From NCBI GenBank assembly GCA_964569385.1, contig CAZMUM010000017.1, forward strand, positions 1-64,000: a stretch of DNA of 64,000 nt, read 5' to 3'. The notes under the pieces were generated by a model, which was given only the letters and a program-made list of their open reading frames with translations, was not told the origin of the DNA and ran no database searches. Origin of the DNA: JAADHX01 sp964569385 (GTDB lineage Bacteria > Actinomycetota > Acidimicrobiia > Acidimicrobiales > Poriferisodalaceae). The position numbers and the translations under genes were made by a program. Of the stretch, positions 25,349 through 34,952 are shown one piece after another. Numbering within the stretch: position 1 is the first letter of the stretch; each line of letters starts with the position of its first letter.

Positions 25349-26830
25349 TCAGCTGGCAGAGTTGTCAAGTGCCACTATTCGCTCGGCCCGCAACGCTCCG
25401 CGGCGGACCTTGCCAGCATCGTCGCGTAGCGCACTATCGACGAACTCGATGGTCCGGGGACGTTTGTAAGTGACGAGGTGTTGGGCGAGGTGCCTCAGCA
25501 GATCGTCTTTGCTTAGGCCTTGGGCCTGCACGATGGCGTGAATTTGGTTCCCCTTGTCGTCGTCGGGAAGGCCAACCACGGCCGAGCTACCGACGTCAGG
25601 GTGCAAGTTGATGGCTGCTTCGACTTCGGCGGGAAACACGTTGGCGCCCCCGATGAGGATCATGTCGGTCCGACGGTCGGCAAGGTATAGGAACCCGTCG
25701 GAATCCATCCAGCCGATATCGCCCAAACACTCCCAGCCATCGCGCGACTCAGCTTCGGCGCCTACGTAGTGGTACGTCGGAGTGTCACGGCCTAGCGACC
25801 GCATCCAGACCTCTCCTACCTCTTCGGCCGCCAGATCAGCGCCGTTGTCGTTGCAGATCTTCATGGTTCCGGCAGCCGGTTTGCCGACCGATCCCCGGTG
25901 TTTGAGCCAGTCGACGCCGTTGATCACCGTCGAGGCCTGACCCTCAGTGCCGCCATAGAGCTCCCAGATGTTCTCGGCCCCGATCCAGTCGATCCAGACG
26001 TCTTTCAACCAGGGCGGACACGGCTCGGCGAGGTGCCAAGCGAAACGAATCGACGAAAGGTCGTAGCTGTTTCGCACATGTTCTGGCAGTTTCCAGATCC
26101 GTAACATCATGGTCGGAACCAAGTACACCGATGTCGCACTGTTTCGCTCGATCGCGGCCAGCGTCTTCTGGGCATCGAATCGGCTAGACAGTGCGATGTG
26201 TCCACCGACGAATAGGGCTGACCAACCCCAGATGAACGGACCGTTGTGATACATCGGTCCCGGCATGACCATCGTTTCACCAGTGGCGCATCCGAGAAGA
26301 GCGGGTCGCGTGGCGAGATCACTCGCGAACACCGAGGGATCACCGCTGACGATCAGCTTTGGTCGGCCAGTCGACCCACCCGATGTGGGGGCTTTCCAAG
26401 CCGATGCCACAACATCGGGGAGTGGTGTGTTGTTGGGTTCGATGGTTGTTTCAGTTGTGATTGAGGGGCGATCCACGTGTTCGACACCTATCACGGCAGC
26501 GGAGGCGGCCAACTCGACGATCGCATCAAGCTCGCCAGCGGGCAGCCGCCACGACACGGGTTGGGGTACCGCTCCGATCTTCCAACATGCCACGCAAGCG
26601 ATGAAAAACTCGAACGAGTTGGGTTCGGCGATTGTTACGTACTGGTCGGCGGTGACGCCAAGATCGGTCAGGTGGTGGGCCAAGGAATTGGCTCTCGCAT
26701 CCAGTTGGGCGAATGTGAGCACCTCACCGCCGTCGAGAGTGATCGCCGGCGAATCGCCTCGAACCAAGGCGTGGTGTCTCATCAGAGTCGCAAGACTCTC
26801 GCCGATTACTTCGTCCAGGGTGGCTGTCAT
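25349..26830 (-). CDS. AMP-dependent acyl-CoA synthetase/ligase
   Basis: A 493-residue ANL-superfamily enzyme that activates a carboxylic acid as acyl-AMP and then acyl-CoA. Motifs in order: APTSGGSTGRPKLIVSGDP (P-loop), ENIWELYGGTEGQ, GDIGWMDSDGFLYLADR and a C-terminal domain beginning near RRTDMILIGGANVFP. The expected catalytic Lys block near the end reads DDAGKVRRGALR. The substrate could be a fatty, steroid-side-chain or aromatic acid. It is upstream of deaD on the same strand, with about 200 bases between. Confidence 0.9.
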   Translation of the reverse strand: MTATLDEVIGESLATLMRHHALVRGDSPAITLDGGEVLTFAQLDARANSLAHHLTDLGVTADQYVTIAEPNSFEFFIACVACWKIGAVPQPVSWRLPAGELDAIVELAASAAVIGVEHVDRPSITTETTIEPNNTPLPDVVASAWKAPTSGGSTGRPKLIVSGDPSVFASDLATRPALLGCATGETMVMPGPMYHNGPFIWGWSALFVGGHIALSSRFDAQKTLAAIERNSATSVYLVPTMMLRIWKLPEHVRNSYDLSSIRFAWHLAEPCPPWLKDVWIDWIGAENIWELYGGTEGQASTVINGVDWLKHRGSVGKPAAGTMKICNDNGADLAAEEVGEVWMRSLGRDTPTYHYVGAEAESRDGWECLGDIGWMDSDGFLYLADRRTDMILIGGANVFPAEVEAAINLHPDVGSSAVVGLPDDDKGNQIHAIVQAQGLSKDDLLRHLAQHLVTYKRPRTIEFVDSALRDDAGKVRRGALRAERIVALDNSAS

Positions 26831-26947
26831 CGGTTCTCCGGCGATCGGGATTTGTTCGAGTGTTGTGCAAATTGAGGGTTGAGGCGACGTCTTACATCTC
26901 TGTCTCGTGCAGCTGGTTTCACCAACGTGGCCAGTACTTGTAGTCGA

Positions 26948-27556
26948 CTAAAGGCCGGCGACGATCGAGATCTGGCCGAGGTGGTAGAGGACGTGCACCC
27001 ACATTCGTCGGTCGGTGCGCGGGATGTCGAATCGGTCGGTCGCTAGAAGGGTGTCCGATGCGACGAACAACAGCGCTCCGAGGGCAATCAGCGGATGACC
27101 TGTTCCGACTCCAACGATGAGCATGACGCCGATAACAACGGCATATGCCAGAACCGGGACAAAGATCCGGCTGGTACGCACTGAGCCGAGAACGGTTCGA
27201 CCGGCAGGGACGAAGAGCAGCATTGCCGCGACTCCAGCCGCTAGCCAAGCGGCCTCTTGATCCAGAGCGACGAATGCGGCGATATACAGAACGTGACCGA
27301 CCAAGAACGCCGCTAACCCGCCAATGAAGTTGTTGATCTTTGGTAGTAGCAACACGTCGCCGATCAGGCCGCCAGTTAGACCTCCGACTACTAGCAACCT
27401 CACCGTGGTCGAGTCGATGTCGACGACGAACACCCCACCGATCAACACGATCATGACCAGAGGCTTGGCTATCTGTTCGACCTGGCGTTTGTCGGCACCC
27501 ACCGCCCACCAATCGACTGCTGCGACCGCTATGGCCAGTACCGCGAGAAAGAGCAT
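26948..27556 (-). CDS. YhhN/TMEM86-family membrane protein (lysoplasmalogenase-like)
   Basis: A 202-residue protein that is almost entirely hydrophobic, with about eight helices. The family pattern is readable in the centre: GGLIGDVLLLPKINNFIGG, then FLVGHVLYIAAF, and ASDTLLATDRF and HVLYHLGQISIVAGL near the end. Characterised relatives cleave the vinyl-ether bond of lysoplasmalogens; whether this one does is unknown. It lies between the acyl-CoA ligase (same strand) and the hexosaminidase (divergent, about 80 bases). Confidence 0.82.
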   Translation of the reverse strand: MLFLAVLAIAVAAVDWWAVGADKRQVEQIAKPLVMIVLIGGVFVVDIDSTTVRLLVVGGLTGGLIGDVLLLPKINNFIGGLAAFLVGHVLYIAAFVALDQEAAWLAAGVAAMLLFVPAGRTVLGSVRTSRIFVPVLAYAVVIGVMLIVGVGTGHPLIALGALLFVASDTLLATDRFDIPRTDRRMWVHVLYHLGQISIVAGL

Positions 27557-27639
27557 CAGCCAGAAATCGCAAATGATCGAGGTGGTTGGTGGTGATGTTG
27601 TCGCACGGAGGTACCCCGTCGTGTTAGCTGGGTCATCTA

Positions 27640-29205
27640 ATGATCATTCCGAAGCCGACAACTTTCACACTCATGCCCGGTTCGTTCGCTCTCTCGGAGT
27701 CTTGCATGATCGAGCTCGGTACCGACGACCAAGAGGTCAGATGCGTAGCTGACTATCTACGATCGGCGCTGGCGGCCGAACCATGTGGGTTGACACTCGA
27801 GATTGGCGTCGTCGACCGCGGCGGCGACACGAAACCGGCGGTAGCAGAACGAGGCGCCATTCGATTGCGCTTGGCCGACGAACTGGGTGAGGCCGTCGGC
27901 CAGGCTACGCCACTCGACGAGGGGTATGAGCTGAGCATCTCCGACGACTCGATCGAGCTGGTGGCTACTCACCCGGCAGGTTTGGTACGAGCCGCGCAGT
28001 CGCTTCATCAACTTGTGATGAGCCAACTGCCGGTCGATGCAGATAGCGACGAGCTGGTCGGCGGAAGTGTTGTTCTTCGGGCATTGCACATCTCTGATCG
28101 GCCCCGTTTCGGCTGGCGGGGAATGCACCTCGACTCCAGCCGCCACTTCTTCTCGGTCGATGAAGTGAAGCGGTTTCTCGATCTGCTGGCCACGTTCAAG
28201 TTCAACGTCTTCCACTGGCACCTGACCGACGATCAAGGTTGGCGAATCGAGATCGATGCATACCCAATGCTCACATCGGTCGGAGCGAAGCGGGCGGGCA
28301 AGGAGCCCAGTCGCAACGGGTTCTATACAAAGGATCAGATTCGAGATGTCATTGCCTACGCGGCCCAAAGACACATCGACGTTGTCCCAGAGATTGATCT
28401 CCCAGGGCACACGAGGGCGGTCTTGGCCGCTCATCCCGAGTTGTCGTGCACTGGTGGTCCGTTCGCGGTTTCGACGAGGTGGGGTATACACAAAGATGTC
28501 CTGTGTCTTGGAAACCCGGCAACAACCGAGTTCGTCGAACGGGTTCTCGCTGAGGTCGTCGAGCTTTTTTCCAGCCAGTACGTTCACCTCGGTGGCGATG
28601 AATGCCCAGTCGACCGCTGGGGTGCGTGTGTCAAATGTCGACGATTAGTGGCAGTCGTTGGTCTGACTGACGAATCTGAGCTTCAAACGTGGTTCAGTAC
28701 GCGAGTTGCGGACTACCTCGCTGGTATCGGCCGAACTGCGGTCTTTTGGGACGAGGTGCTCGATGGTGGCCTTCCAAGTGGGGTGGCGCTCATGTCGTGG
28801 CGAGGCGTCGAGTACGGCCAACGCGCCGCCTCGCTCGGACACGATGTCGTCATGGCGCCGGAGTCGCACTTGTACTTCGACTATCGCCAGACCGTTGAGG
28901 GCTTCGACCCCGGCGCCGACTGGGCCGAACCGACGACGCTCGAGCATGTGTACGGATTCGAACCGACAGAGGGCCTCAGTGACCCGGTCGCGATCGCCCA
29001 CGTTCTCGGTGCCCAAGCCAATGCCTGGACCGAACTGATACCCGACATGGCAAGGCTGGAATCAATGGTGCTGCCGCGGATGTGCGCACTCGCCGAGGTT
29101 CTCTGGTCGGACCCGTCCCAGCGCGATTGGGTCGAGTTCGGTAACCGGCTCACAACCCATGCGTCGTGGATTCGGTCGATCTACAACTCGCACGAATCGT
29201 TGTGA
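27640..29205 (+). CDS. beta-N-acetylhexosaminidase, GH20
   Basis: A 521-residue glycoside hydrolase that removes terminal GlcNAc or GalNAc. The small N-terminal GH20b-like domain (about residues 1-135) precedes the barrel. Diagnostic blocks are GWRGMHLDSSRHFF, FNVFHWHLTDDQGWRIEI, DVVPEIDLPGHTRA and the catalytic pair Asp320-Glu321 in HLGGDECP. No signal peptide is evident, so it may act in the cytoplasm on imported chitobiose or on cell-wall fragments. It is monocistronic. Confidence 0.92.
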   Translation: MIIPKPTTFTLMPGSFALSESCMIELGTDDQEVRCVADYLRSALAAEPCGLTLEIGVVDRGGDTKPAVAERGAIRLRLADELGEAVGQATPLDEGYELSISDDSIELVATHPAGLVRAAQSLHQLVMSQLPVDADSDELVGGSVVLRALHISDRPRFGWRGMHLDSSRHFFSVDEVKRFLDLLATFKFNVFHWHLTDDQGWRIEIDAYPMLTSVGAKRAGKEPSRNGFYTKDQIRDVIAYAAQRHIDVVPEIDLPGHTRAVLAAHPELSCTGGPFAVSTRWGIHKDVLCLGNPATTEFVERVLAEVVELFSSQYVHLGGDECPVDRWGACVKCRRLVAVVGLTDESELQTWFSTRVADYLAGIGRTAVFWDEVLDGGLPSGVALMSWRGVEYGQRAASLGHDVVMAPESHLYFDYRQTVEGFDPGADWAEPTTLEHVYGFEPTEGLSDPVAIAHVLGAQANAWTELIPDMARLESMVLPRMCALAEVLWSDPSQRDWVEFGNRLTTHASWIRSIYNSHESL

Positions 29206-29229
29206 CTCCGCCGCTGTGGGCCGCCGCTG

Positions 29230-30114
29230 TCAGACGGTGTCGAAAGTAATGAAGCCTCCGGCGGCCCAGGTTGGGGCCGGTTGCTCGTAGAGGTCGGTCG
29301 AGTCGGTGTAGGCGACGTCGAGCACTTTGCCTCGAAGCGGGCCGCGTAGTTCGCTGAATAGCTGTACACAGTCGCGGTCGTCGCTCTTGGCCCGTAGACA
29401 ATGCTGCTCATACCCGGCGTAGTCGCGATGTTCTATGTACTCGAAACCAGCTTCCATGCTGGCCCAAGCGGCCCTTACCCCGTGGGGTTCTGGGTCGAGG
29501 GCTTCCTGGCTCGGTGTGCCGTGGCCGATTCCGTGGTGGAACTGATCGGCGGTCGCAACAATGACGGCATCGGCCGCGACTGACGCGACTTCGTCGTAGT
29601 TCGGAAGCTCGGCTGGATGGGTTCCGGCCAGGAAGGGATAGCGCTCGACGAGTCGCCGGTCGGTGATGCCTCGGCGTCTGGTTTCGGCATCCCAAAAGTG
29701 GCGAAGGATCCGAAAGGCGTGGTCGCCTTGCCACTCAGTTCTGAAGTCGAGCCCTGGGCCTTGAATGCCCCAGGTTTCGTGGTCGGAGGGTTTGCCTCCA
29801 GCCGTTACCGCTTGCCGCGCGTTGTCCATCTCGGCGGTGAACGCGTGCAGAACGCTGATGGCGAGGACCGTGTCGGCGCCGGTGTCGAGGCAGGCATTGA
29901 CCGCGGCGGCTGCGTGAACTCCGCAGTCGGCTACTCCGACGTGGCCGAAACACACAACCCCTCGGTTGGCCAGGGTGCCGCTCACATCCCAGCGGCGAGC
30001 TTCGTCGAGGAGCTTGTAGGTTCCGGCATCGCCGAGGTCGTTGAGTTCGCGAGCGTACAGGTCGTTGATCAGCACCTGGATCGCCGTTCGGTCGTTGGCG
30101 CCGTCGTTGGTCAT
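29230..30114 (-). CDS. MEMO/LigB-like protein
   Basis: A 294-residue protein from the ATG at 30114, which overlaps the stop of the upstream PLP-enzyme gene. The spacing of possible metal residues resembles MEMO1/LigB-fold proteins: FGHVG (His58), VLH (His90) and ATADQFHHG (Asp190, His193), the last matching the MEMO SSDFxHYG block. A run RYPFLAGTHPAELP precedes it, as EHSxEVQLPFL does in MEMO. Members include extradiol dioxygenases and proteins of unknown chemistry. The family call rests on motif spacing only. Confidence 0.45.
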   Translation of the reverse strand: MTNDGANDRTAIQVLINDLYARELNDLGDAGTYKLLDEARRWDVSGTLANRGVVCFGHVGVADCGVHAAAAVNACLDTGADTVLAISVLHAFTAEMDNARQAVTAGGKPSDHETWGIQGPGLDFRTEWQGDHAFRILRHFWDAETRRRGITDRRLVERYPFLAGTHPAELPNYDEVASVAADAVIVATADQFHHGIGHGTPSQEALDPEPHGVRAAWASMEAGFEYIEHRDYAGYEQHCLRAKSDDRDCVQLFSELRGPLRGKVLDVAYTDSTDLYEQPAPTWAAGGFITFDTV

Positions 30115-31793
30115 TTGACGCCTATCCCGCACTCCGCTGGATACGGGAACCAACGCAGGTGTTCGAAGTCTTCGGTTGTCGACGGCGGTTGGAGTGGGGT
30201 GTTGCCGGCCTCGGCATCGGCGATATCGTGAGCTTGGCTGATGAAATCTGACAATGGCACGTTGCCAAGCCTGGTGCGGTGGTCTTCGTAGTGAAGCCCG
30301 TCGGAGCTGTAGCTGATGTCGTGGAGGCTCATCGGCACCTGCCGTGGGTTTCGGTGAAGCCACAACCCTGACTGGGGTTCGAATCGATAGTTGGCTAGAA
30401 GCTCGGCTCCACGGTTGGCCACAAAGACGACTGCTTCGACTAGATAGTCGAACGTGTCGTCGTCGATGAAGTAGTTGAAGTTGAGCCGTACCCAGCCTGG
30501 TTTGATGCCTTCGCACCCGCGGCCTACCTCGCGCTCGAATTCGTGTGATTGTTCGAGGTCGATTCCTAGAAGGCGATGACCATAGGGTCCGGCGCATGAG
30601 CATCCGCCGCGTGACTGGATGCCAAAAAGATCGTTCAAGAGTGCGACGACAAAGTTGTGGTGCAAGAAGCCGTTGTCGCCGTGCTTGACCACGAACGAGA
30701 CGATCGAGAGCCTCTCGGCGTCGTGGTTGCCAAGCACGTGGATCTTCGGATTGGCCTCCCAGCTTGCGATGGCTCGTCGTACGAATCGTTCTTCGTGTTC
30801 GCGGATTACATCGACGCCGACGACCTTCTTCAACTGGAACACAAGACCGGCCCGGATGGACTCGATGATGGCAGGTGTTCCGCCTTCTTCGCGGTGCTCG
30901 ATGTCGGTTAGGTAGCCGTGAGCTTCTGGGTTTACGTAGCTGACCGTGCCGCCTCCGGGTACGTCGGGCACGCGGTTGGTGAACAGTTCGCGGCGAGCCA
31001 CGAGCACCCCTGGTGTGCCAGGTCCGCCGATCAGTTTGTGCGGCGAGACGAAAACGGCGTCGTAGTACTCCGCGCCTGATGCCTTGGTTTGCATGTCGAT
31101 TTCGACGTACGGTGCGGCCGCGGCGAAGTCCCAGAACGCGAGGGCCCCATGTTTGTGCAGCATGGCCGACACGCCGCGTGTGTCGGTGATGATTCCGGTT
31201 ACGTTTGAGGCTGCCGAGAACGACCCAATCTTGAGCGTGCGGTGGGCATGGAGTTCGAGCTGCTGCTCCAGTTGGTCGATGTCGAGATGACCATCGGCGT
31301 CTTCGTCGATCGTGACCACGGTGGCGATCGACTCCCTCCACGGAAGTTCATTGGAGTGATGTTCGAAGGGACCGATGAATACAACTGGCCGGTCGGCTTC
31401 AGGAATGTGATCTGATAGGTGATGGGCATCGTCGAGGACGGACGGAATTCGCAGACCCATCACTCCGATGAGTTTGGCGATGGCCGCCGTACACCCGCTT
31501 CCGCAGAACAGAACGGCGTGTTCGTCGGTGGCGCCCATGCAGTCGGCGATGATGTTGCGAGCATCTTCACGGAATCGAGATGTCTGAAGGCCTGTGCCTG
31601 ACGACTCGGTGTGAGTGTTGGCATAAAGAGGAAGTACCGCTGTACGGATGTAGTCCTCGATAAAGCAGAGAGAGCGACCCGATGCGGTGTAGTCGGCATA
31701 ACTAACCGGCCTTGGCCCGAAGGGGCCATCGACTACCTCGTCGTTACCGATAACCGAACGGCGTATCAAAGGTAAGAGATCGCAAGTAGCCAT
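30111..31793 (-). CDS. class-V-fold PLP-dependent enzyme (cysteine-desulfurase-like)
   Basis: About 560 residues from the ATG at 31793 (a TTG at 31868 would overlap the divergent gene). PLP motifs are clear: NTHTESSGTG, THE Asp in AFWDFAAAAP, and the Schiff-base Lys253 in SPHKLIGGPGTPG. RGGCSCAGPYG (around residue 390) resembles the C-terminal Cys loop of SufS/Csd-like proteins. It is longer than a desulfurase (about 400), with an extra 150-residue C-terminal part, so the reaction is open: lyase, desulfurase or aminotransferase. Coupled by ATGA to the MEMO-like gene. Confidence 0.8.
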   Translation of the reverse strand: MATCDLLPLIRRSVIGNDEVVDGPFGPRPVSYADYTASGRSLCFIEDYIRTAVLPLYANTHTESSGTGLQTSRFREDARNIIADCMGATDEHAVLFCGSGCTAAIAKLIGVMGLRIPSVLDDAHHLSDHIPEADRPVVFIGPFEHHSNELPWRESIATVVTIDEDADGHLDIDQLEQQLELHAHRTLKIGSFSAASNVTGIITDTRGVSAMLHKHGALAFWDFAAAAPYVEIDMQTKASGAEYYDAVFVSPHKLIGGPGTPGVLVARRELFTNRVPDVPGGGTVSYVNPEAHGYLTDIEHREEGGTPAIIESIRAGLVFQLKKVVGVDVIREHEERFVRRAIASWEANPKIHVLGNHDAERLSIVSFVVKHGDNGFLHHNFVVALLNDLFGIQSRGGCSCAGPYGHRLLGIDLEQSHEFEREVGRGCEGIKPGWVRLNFNYFIDDDTFDYLVEAVVFVANRGAELLANYRFEPQSGLWLHRNPRQVPMSLHDISYSSDGLHYEDHRTRLGNVPLSDFISQAHDIADAEAGNTPLQPPSTTEDFEHLRWFPYPAECGIGVK

Positions 31794-31867
31794 ATGAAGA
31801 TTATGGCCCTCAGAGCTGTCGGCTGCACTCGTAGCGTCGTATCCCGTCGCTGAAGTACGGTGCCCCA

Positions 31868-33136
31868 ATGGAGACAGAACGAGCCCGCAAGTATCCGTTC
31901 ATCCCCGGTACGCCGGCCCTGTGCATAGTTGGAGCCGTTGGTAACTACCTTATTACCGACGATGGCCGGCGAATTCTCGATGGTGCTGGAGGAGCTGTTG
32001 TCAACAACATCGGCTACGGGAGAGCCGAGATTGCCGATACCGCAGCTCGGGCCATCAGGGGTGGCGGCTACACCTTGCCGACCTTTGCAACCGAGGCGAG
32101 AGTCCGACTAATCGAGCGCCTGACCGATCGCTGGCTACCAGCGGGCCTTACTCGTTGCCTATTCGTGTCTGGCGGATCGGAATCGGTCGACACCGCGATA
32201 CGGATCGCCCGCCAACACCACGAAGCCAAGGGCAATCCAAACAAGTGGAAAGTACTGGGGCGTTCGATCTCGTACCACGGGTCGACGCTCGCTTCGTTGT
32301 CGGTCGGCAACCACGACCGACGTCGTGCGGGCTTGGGCCGATGGATCACGGATCTACCCAAGATCGACGTCTACGACGCCGAACTCGCAGCCAAGGTTGT
32401 CGAAGCAGAGGACCCGGCGAGTATCGCGGCCATCATCGCCGAGCCGGTCATCGGAGCGTCAGGAGCAGCCATTGTTCCGCCTGACGACTATTGGCCGGCC
32501 CTGCGTCGGTTGTGCACCGACAACGACATTTTGCTCATCGCCGATGAGGTCATGACCGGGTTCGGGCGGACCGGCAAGAAGATGGGTGTTGACCATTGGT
32601 CTGTCACGCCAGATCTCTTAGTTGGCGCCAAGGGCCTGGCCGGTGGATATGCCGCGATCGGAGGGGTGTTTGCTACCGATGAGGTTGTCGAACCACTGTC
32701 GGAGGGTTCGATCATGTACTTCACGTTCAGTGGCAACGACCTGGCCTGCTCGATTGCCGACCGAGTTCTTCAGATCATCGAAGATGAGGAGCTTGTCGAA
32801 CGCTCTGCGGTATTGGGCGACCGTCTTAGGGCACTCCTCGAAGATCGTCTGGGCGAGCATCCAAACGTTGCCGACATACGAGGCCTTGGTTTACTGCAAG
32901 GCGTCGAGTTAGTTAAGGATCGAGCAACGGGTGAGTCCTTTGATGGCCAGCTAACAATGCCGGTCGTGCACCAAGCCCTGAAACGCGATTGCTGGATCTA
33001 CCCGGCCGGGTCGGCTGGTGTTCCTGATGGCTTGTTGTTCGGGCCGGCTTTGACGGTTTCGGAGCATGAACTCGAGGTGTTGGTAGACGTAGCGGTTGAG
33101 TCGATCGATGCCGCAGTTGCGCAGCTCAATAACTGA
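31868..33136 (+). CDS. class-III PLP-dependent aminotransferase
   Basis: A 422-residue omega-type transaminase that moves an amino group from an amine or amino acid to an oxoacid. Motifs: SGGSESVDTAIRIAR, SYHGST, ADEVMTGFGRTGK (cofactor Asp and the usual Arg) and the PLP lysine K255 in VGAKGLAGGY. The gene is divergent from the class-V enzyme (74 bases between starts) and is followed 56 bases later by an amino acid ABC transporter. This suggests it handles an imported amino compound. Confidence 0.9.
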   Translation: METERARKYPFIPGTPALCIVGAVGNYLITDDGRRILDGAGGAVVNNIGYGRAEIADTAARAIRGGGYTLPTFATEARVRLIERLTDRWLPAGLTRCLFVSGGSESVDTAIRIARQHHEAKGNPNKWKVLGRSISYHGSTLASLSVGNHDRRRAGLGRWITDLPKIDVYDAELAAKVVEAEDPASIAAIIAEPVIGASGAAIVPPDDYWPALRRLCTDNDILLIADEVMTGFGRTGKKMGVDHWSVTPDLLVGAKGLAGGYAAIGGVFATDEVVEPLSEGSIMYFTFSGNDLACSIADRVLQIIEDEELVERSAVLGDRLRALLEDRLGEHPNVADIRGLGLLQGVELVKDRATGESFDGQLTMPVVHQALKRDCWIYPAGSAGVPDGLLFGPALTVSEHELEVLVDVAVESIDAAVAQLNN

Positions 33137-33192
33137 CGCACCCACAGCGGCACCGAGTAGTGTCGGGCCCTCAGTTGATCTTGGAGGAAATG

Positions 33193-34077
33193 ATGTTCAA
33201 CTCCCGAAGAAGTTTGATGAAGTTGGTGGCCGTTCTGCTGGCGCTGGCGTTCGTGGCGGCCGCATGTGGCGACTCCGATGATGATGCCGCAAGCGGCGAC
33301 GGCGGCGGCTCTTGCGAGGTCGCCGACCTCAACCTCATAACGGCGGGAACGCTGACGGTTGCGACAGGCGAGCCCGCTTTCCCACCGTGGGTCGGCGACG
33401 ACGACAACTTCGACTCACCCGAGTCGGGAACCGGTTATGAGGCGTCGCTTGTTTACGCCTTAGCCGCCGAAATGGGCTTCGCAGAAAGCGACGTGGTCTG
33501 GATCCGAACTGCTTTCAACGAAGCCGTTGCGCCAGGCGCTAAAGACTTCGACTTCAACATTCAGCAGTACTCGATCAACGATGCACGCGACGAGGTTGTC
33601 GACTTCAGCGATCCGTATTACACGACCCGTCAAGCCCTGGTCACTTTCGCCGATTCGGAGTACGCGGCCGCTGGTTCCAGCGCCGACCTGAGCGGGGCCC
33701 AGCTCGGTGCCGCGATCGGCACGACGAGCCTCGACTTCATCGAAGATGAGATCCAGCCAGACTCCGATGCCAGTGTTTATGACGACAACTCGGCTCTCAC
33801 CGCGGCGATGACTGCTGGCCAGATTGACGGGCTAGTTGTCGATCTTCCCACAGCGTATTTCCTCACAGCTGTTCAGCTCGATGGTGCGGTGATTGCTGGT
33901 CAGTTCTCCTCTGCTGCGGCCGAGCCCGATAACTTCGGCATGCTCTTTGCCGATGGCAACTCGCTACGAGACTGCGTCAATCGTGCGCTTAAGACGCTCG
34001 ACGACGACGGCTCTCGTCAGGCTCTTGAAGATAAGTGGCTTACTCAGGACGGTGGCGTGCCTGAGATCTCCGGCTAA
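33193..34077 (+). CDS. polar amino acid ABC transporter, substrate-binding lipoprotein
   Basis: About 294 residues. The ATG at 33193 is favoured over 33190 because GGAGG ends five bases upstream. A lipoprotein signal (RRSLMKLVAVLLALAF, lipobox VAAAC) anchors it outside the membrane. It is followed by an acidic linker and an SBP-family-3 domain (LTVATGEPAFPPW, GTGYEASLVYALAAEMGF, FDFNIQQYSIN, RDEVVDFSDPYY). Two cysteines (SCEVAD and RDCVNRA) might form a disulfide. The ligand is unknown, probably a polar amino acid or opine-like compound. Confidence 0.92.
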   Translation: MFNSRRSLMKLVAVLLALAFVAAACGDSDDDAASGDGGGSCEVADLNLITAGTLTVATGEPAFPPWVGDDDNFDSPESGTGYEASLVYALAAEMGFAESDVVWIRTAFNEAVAPGAKDFDFNIQQYSINDARDEVVDFSDPYYTTRQALVTFADSEYAAAGSSADLSGAQLGAAIGTTSLDFIEDEIQPDSDASVYDDNSALTAAMTAGQIDGLVVDLPTAYFLTAVQLDGAVIAGQFSSAAAEPDNFGMLFADGNSLRDCVNRALKTLDDDGSRQALEDKWLTQDGGVPEISG

Positions 34078-34082
34078 CAAAC

Positions 34083-34952
34083 TTGAGCGCTCCCGAGCTT
34101 GACCTCGACCGCGTCCGCCTGTTCCCGGGCGGGGGCGGCCGGGGCGAACTCTTTCGCGAAGAAGGGGCCCGTGGCGCACTCGTTGCCGCGGGCTCGACCG
34201 TCGCTCTTGGGGCGCTGGTGTTGTGGTGGATTCTTACCTCCGACGCGTGGCCCGCGGTCCAGAGACAGTTCTTTAGCCCAAGACACTTCATAGCCGCATG
34301 GCCCGATGTTCTTGGCGGGTTCTGGCTAGACATCAAGATGTTCCTCGTCGCTGAGGTGCTCATTTTGTGCATAGCGCTCATGCTGGCCATGATTCGCTCG
34401 CTGCGAGGGCCAGCCTTCTTCCCGCTACGAGCTTTGGTCATCATCTTCATCGACCTGGTGCGCGGCATACCGATTATTCTGCTCATCTTGTTGCTGGGCT
34501 TCGGAATACCGTCGCTTCAACTCAAGGGTGTACCTAGCAGTCCGTTGTTCTGGGGCGTTGCCACTCTTGTCATTAGCTACAGCGCCTATACCGCCGAGGT
34601 CTATCGCGCTGGAATCGAGTCGGTTCACGAGAGTCAGCGCATGGCTGCTAGTTCCATGGGGTTAACTCAGTTTCAAGCCTTGCGTTACGTTCTTGTTCCG
34701 CAAGCGATTCGCAATGTCACTCCGGCGCTGCTCAACGGGTTCATAAGCCTTCAGAAGGACGTTGCGCTGGTGTTCGTTCTTGGAGTTCGTGAGGGCGTCC
34801 GCGAGGCCCAGATCTACACCGCGGGCACTTTCAACTACACCGGTTACATGGCCGCGACCGTGTTGTTCTTGGCAGTGAGCGTGCCCCTGGCCCGGTTTGC
34901 CGACTGGTACACCGAGCGAGATCGCAAACTCAAGCAGGCGGTAGGCAACTGA
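34083..34952 (+). CDS. polar amino acid ABC transporter, permease
   Basis: A 289-residue membrane component starting at a TTG, five bases after the binding-protein stop. It has about five to six helices and the EAA loop YRAGIESVHESQRMAASSMG (about residues 180-200), where the ATPase docks. A hydrophilic N-terminal stretch of about 30 residues precedes the first helix. Only one permease gene is present, so the channel is probably a homodimer. The next gene overlaps its stop by one base (TGATG). Confidence 0.9.
   Translation: MSAPELDLDRVRLFPGGGGRGELFREEGARGALVAAGSTVALGALVLWWILTSDAWPAVQRQFFSPRHFIAAWPDVLGGFWLDIKMFLVAEVLILCIALMLAMIRSLRGPAFFPLRALVIIFIDLVRGIPIILLILLLGFGIPSLQLKGVPSSPLFWGVATLVISYSAYTAEVYRAGIESVHESQRMAASSMGLTQFQALRYVLVPQAIRNVTPALLNGFISLQKDVALVFVLGVREGVREAQIYTAGTFNYTGYMAATVLFLAVSVPLARFADWYTERDRKLKQAVGN

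Noticed and set aside
29230..31341. A 703-codon open frame on the minus strand
   Set aside because: Only the last 294 codons (from the ATG at 30114) look protein-like. The first 400 are an Arg/His-rich shadow of the class-V PLP enzyme in another frame.
30111..31793. Possible selenocysteine synthase (SelA) for the selenoprotein
   Set aside because: Although PLP-dependent, its SPHKLIGGPGTPG and RGGCSCAGPYG motifs are those of class-V cysteine-desulfurase-like enzymes, not SelA.
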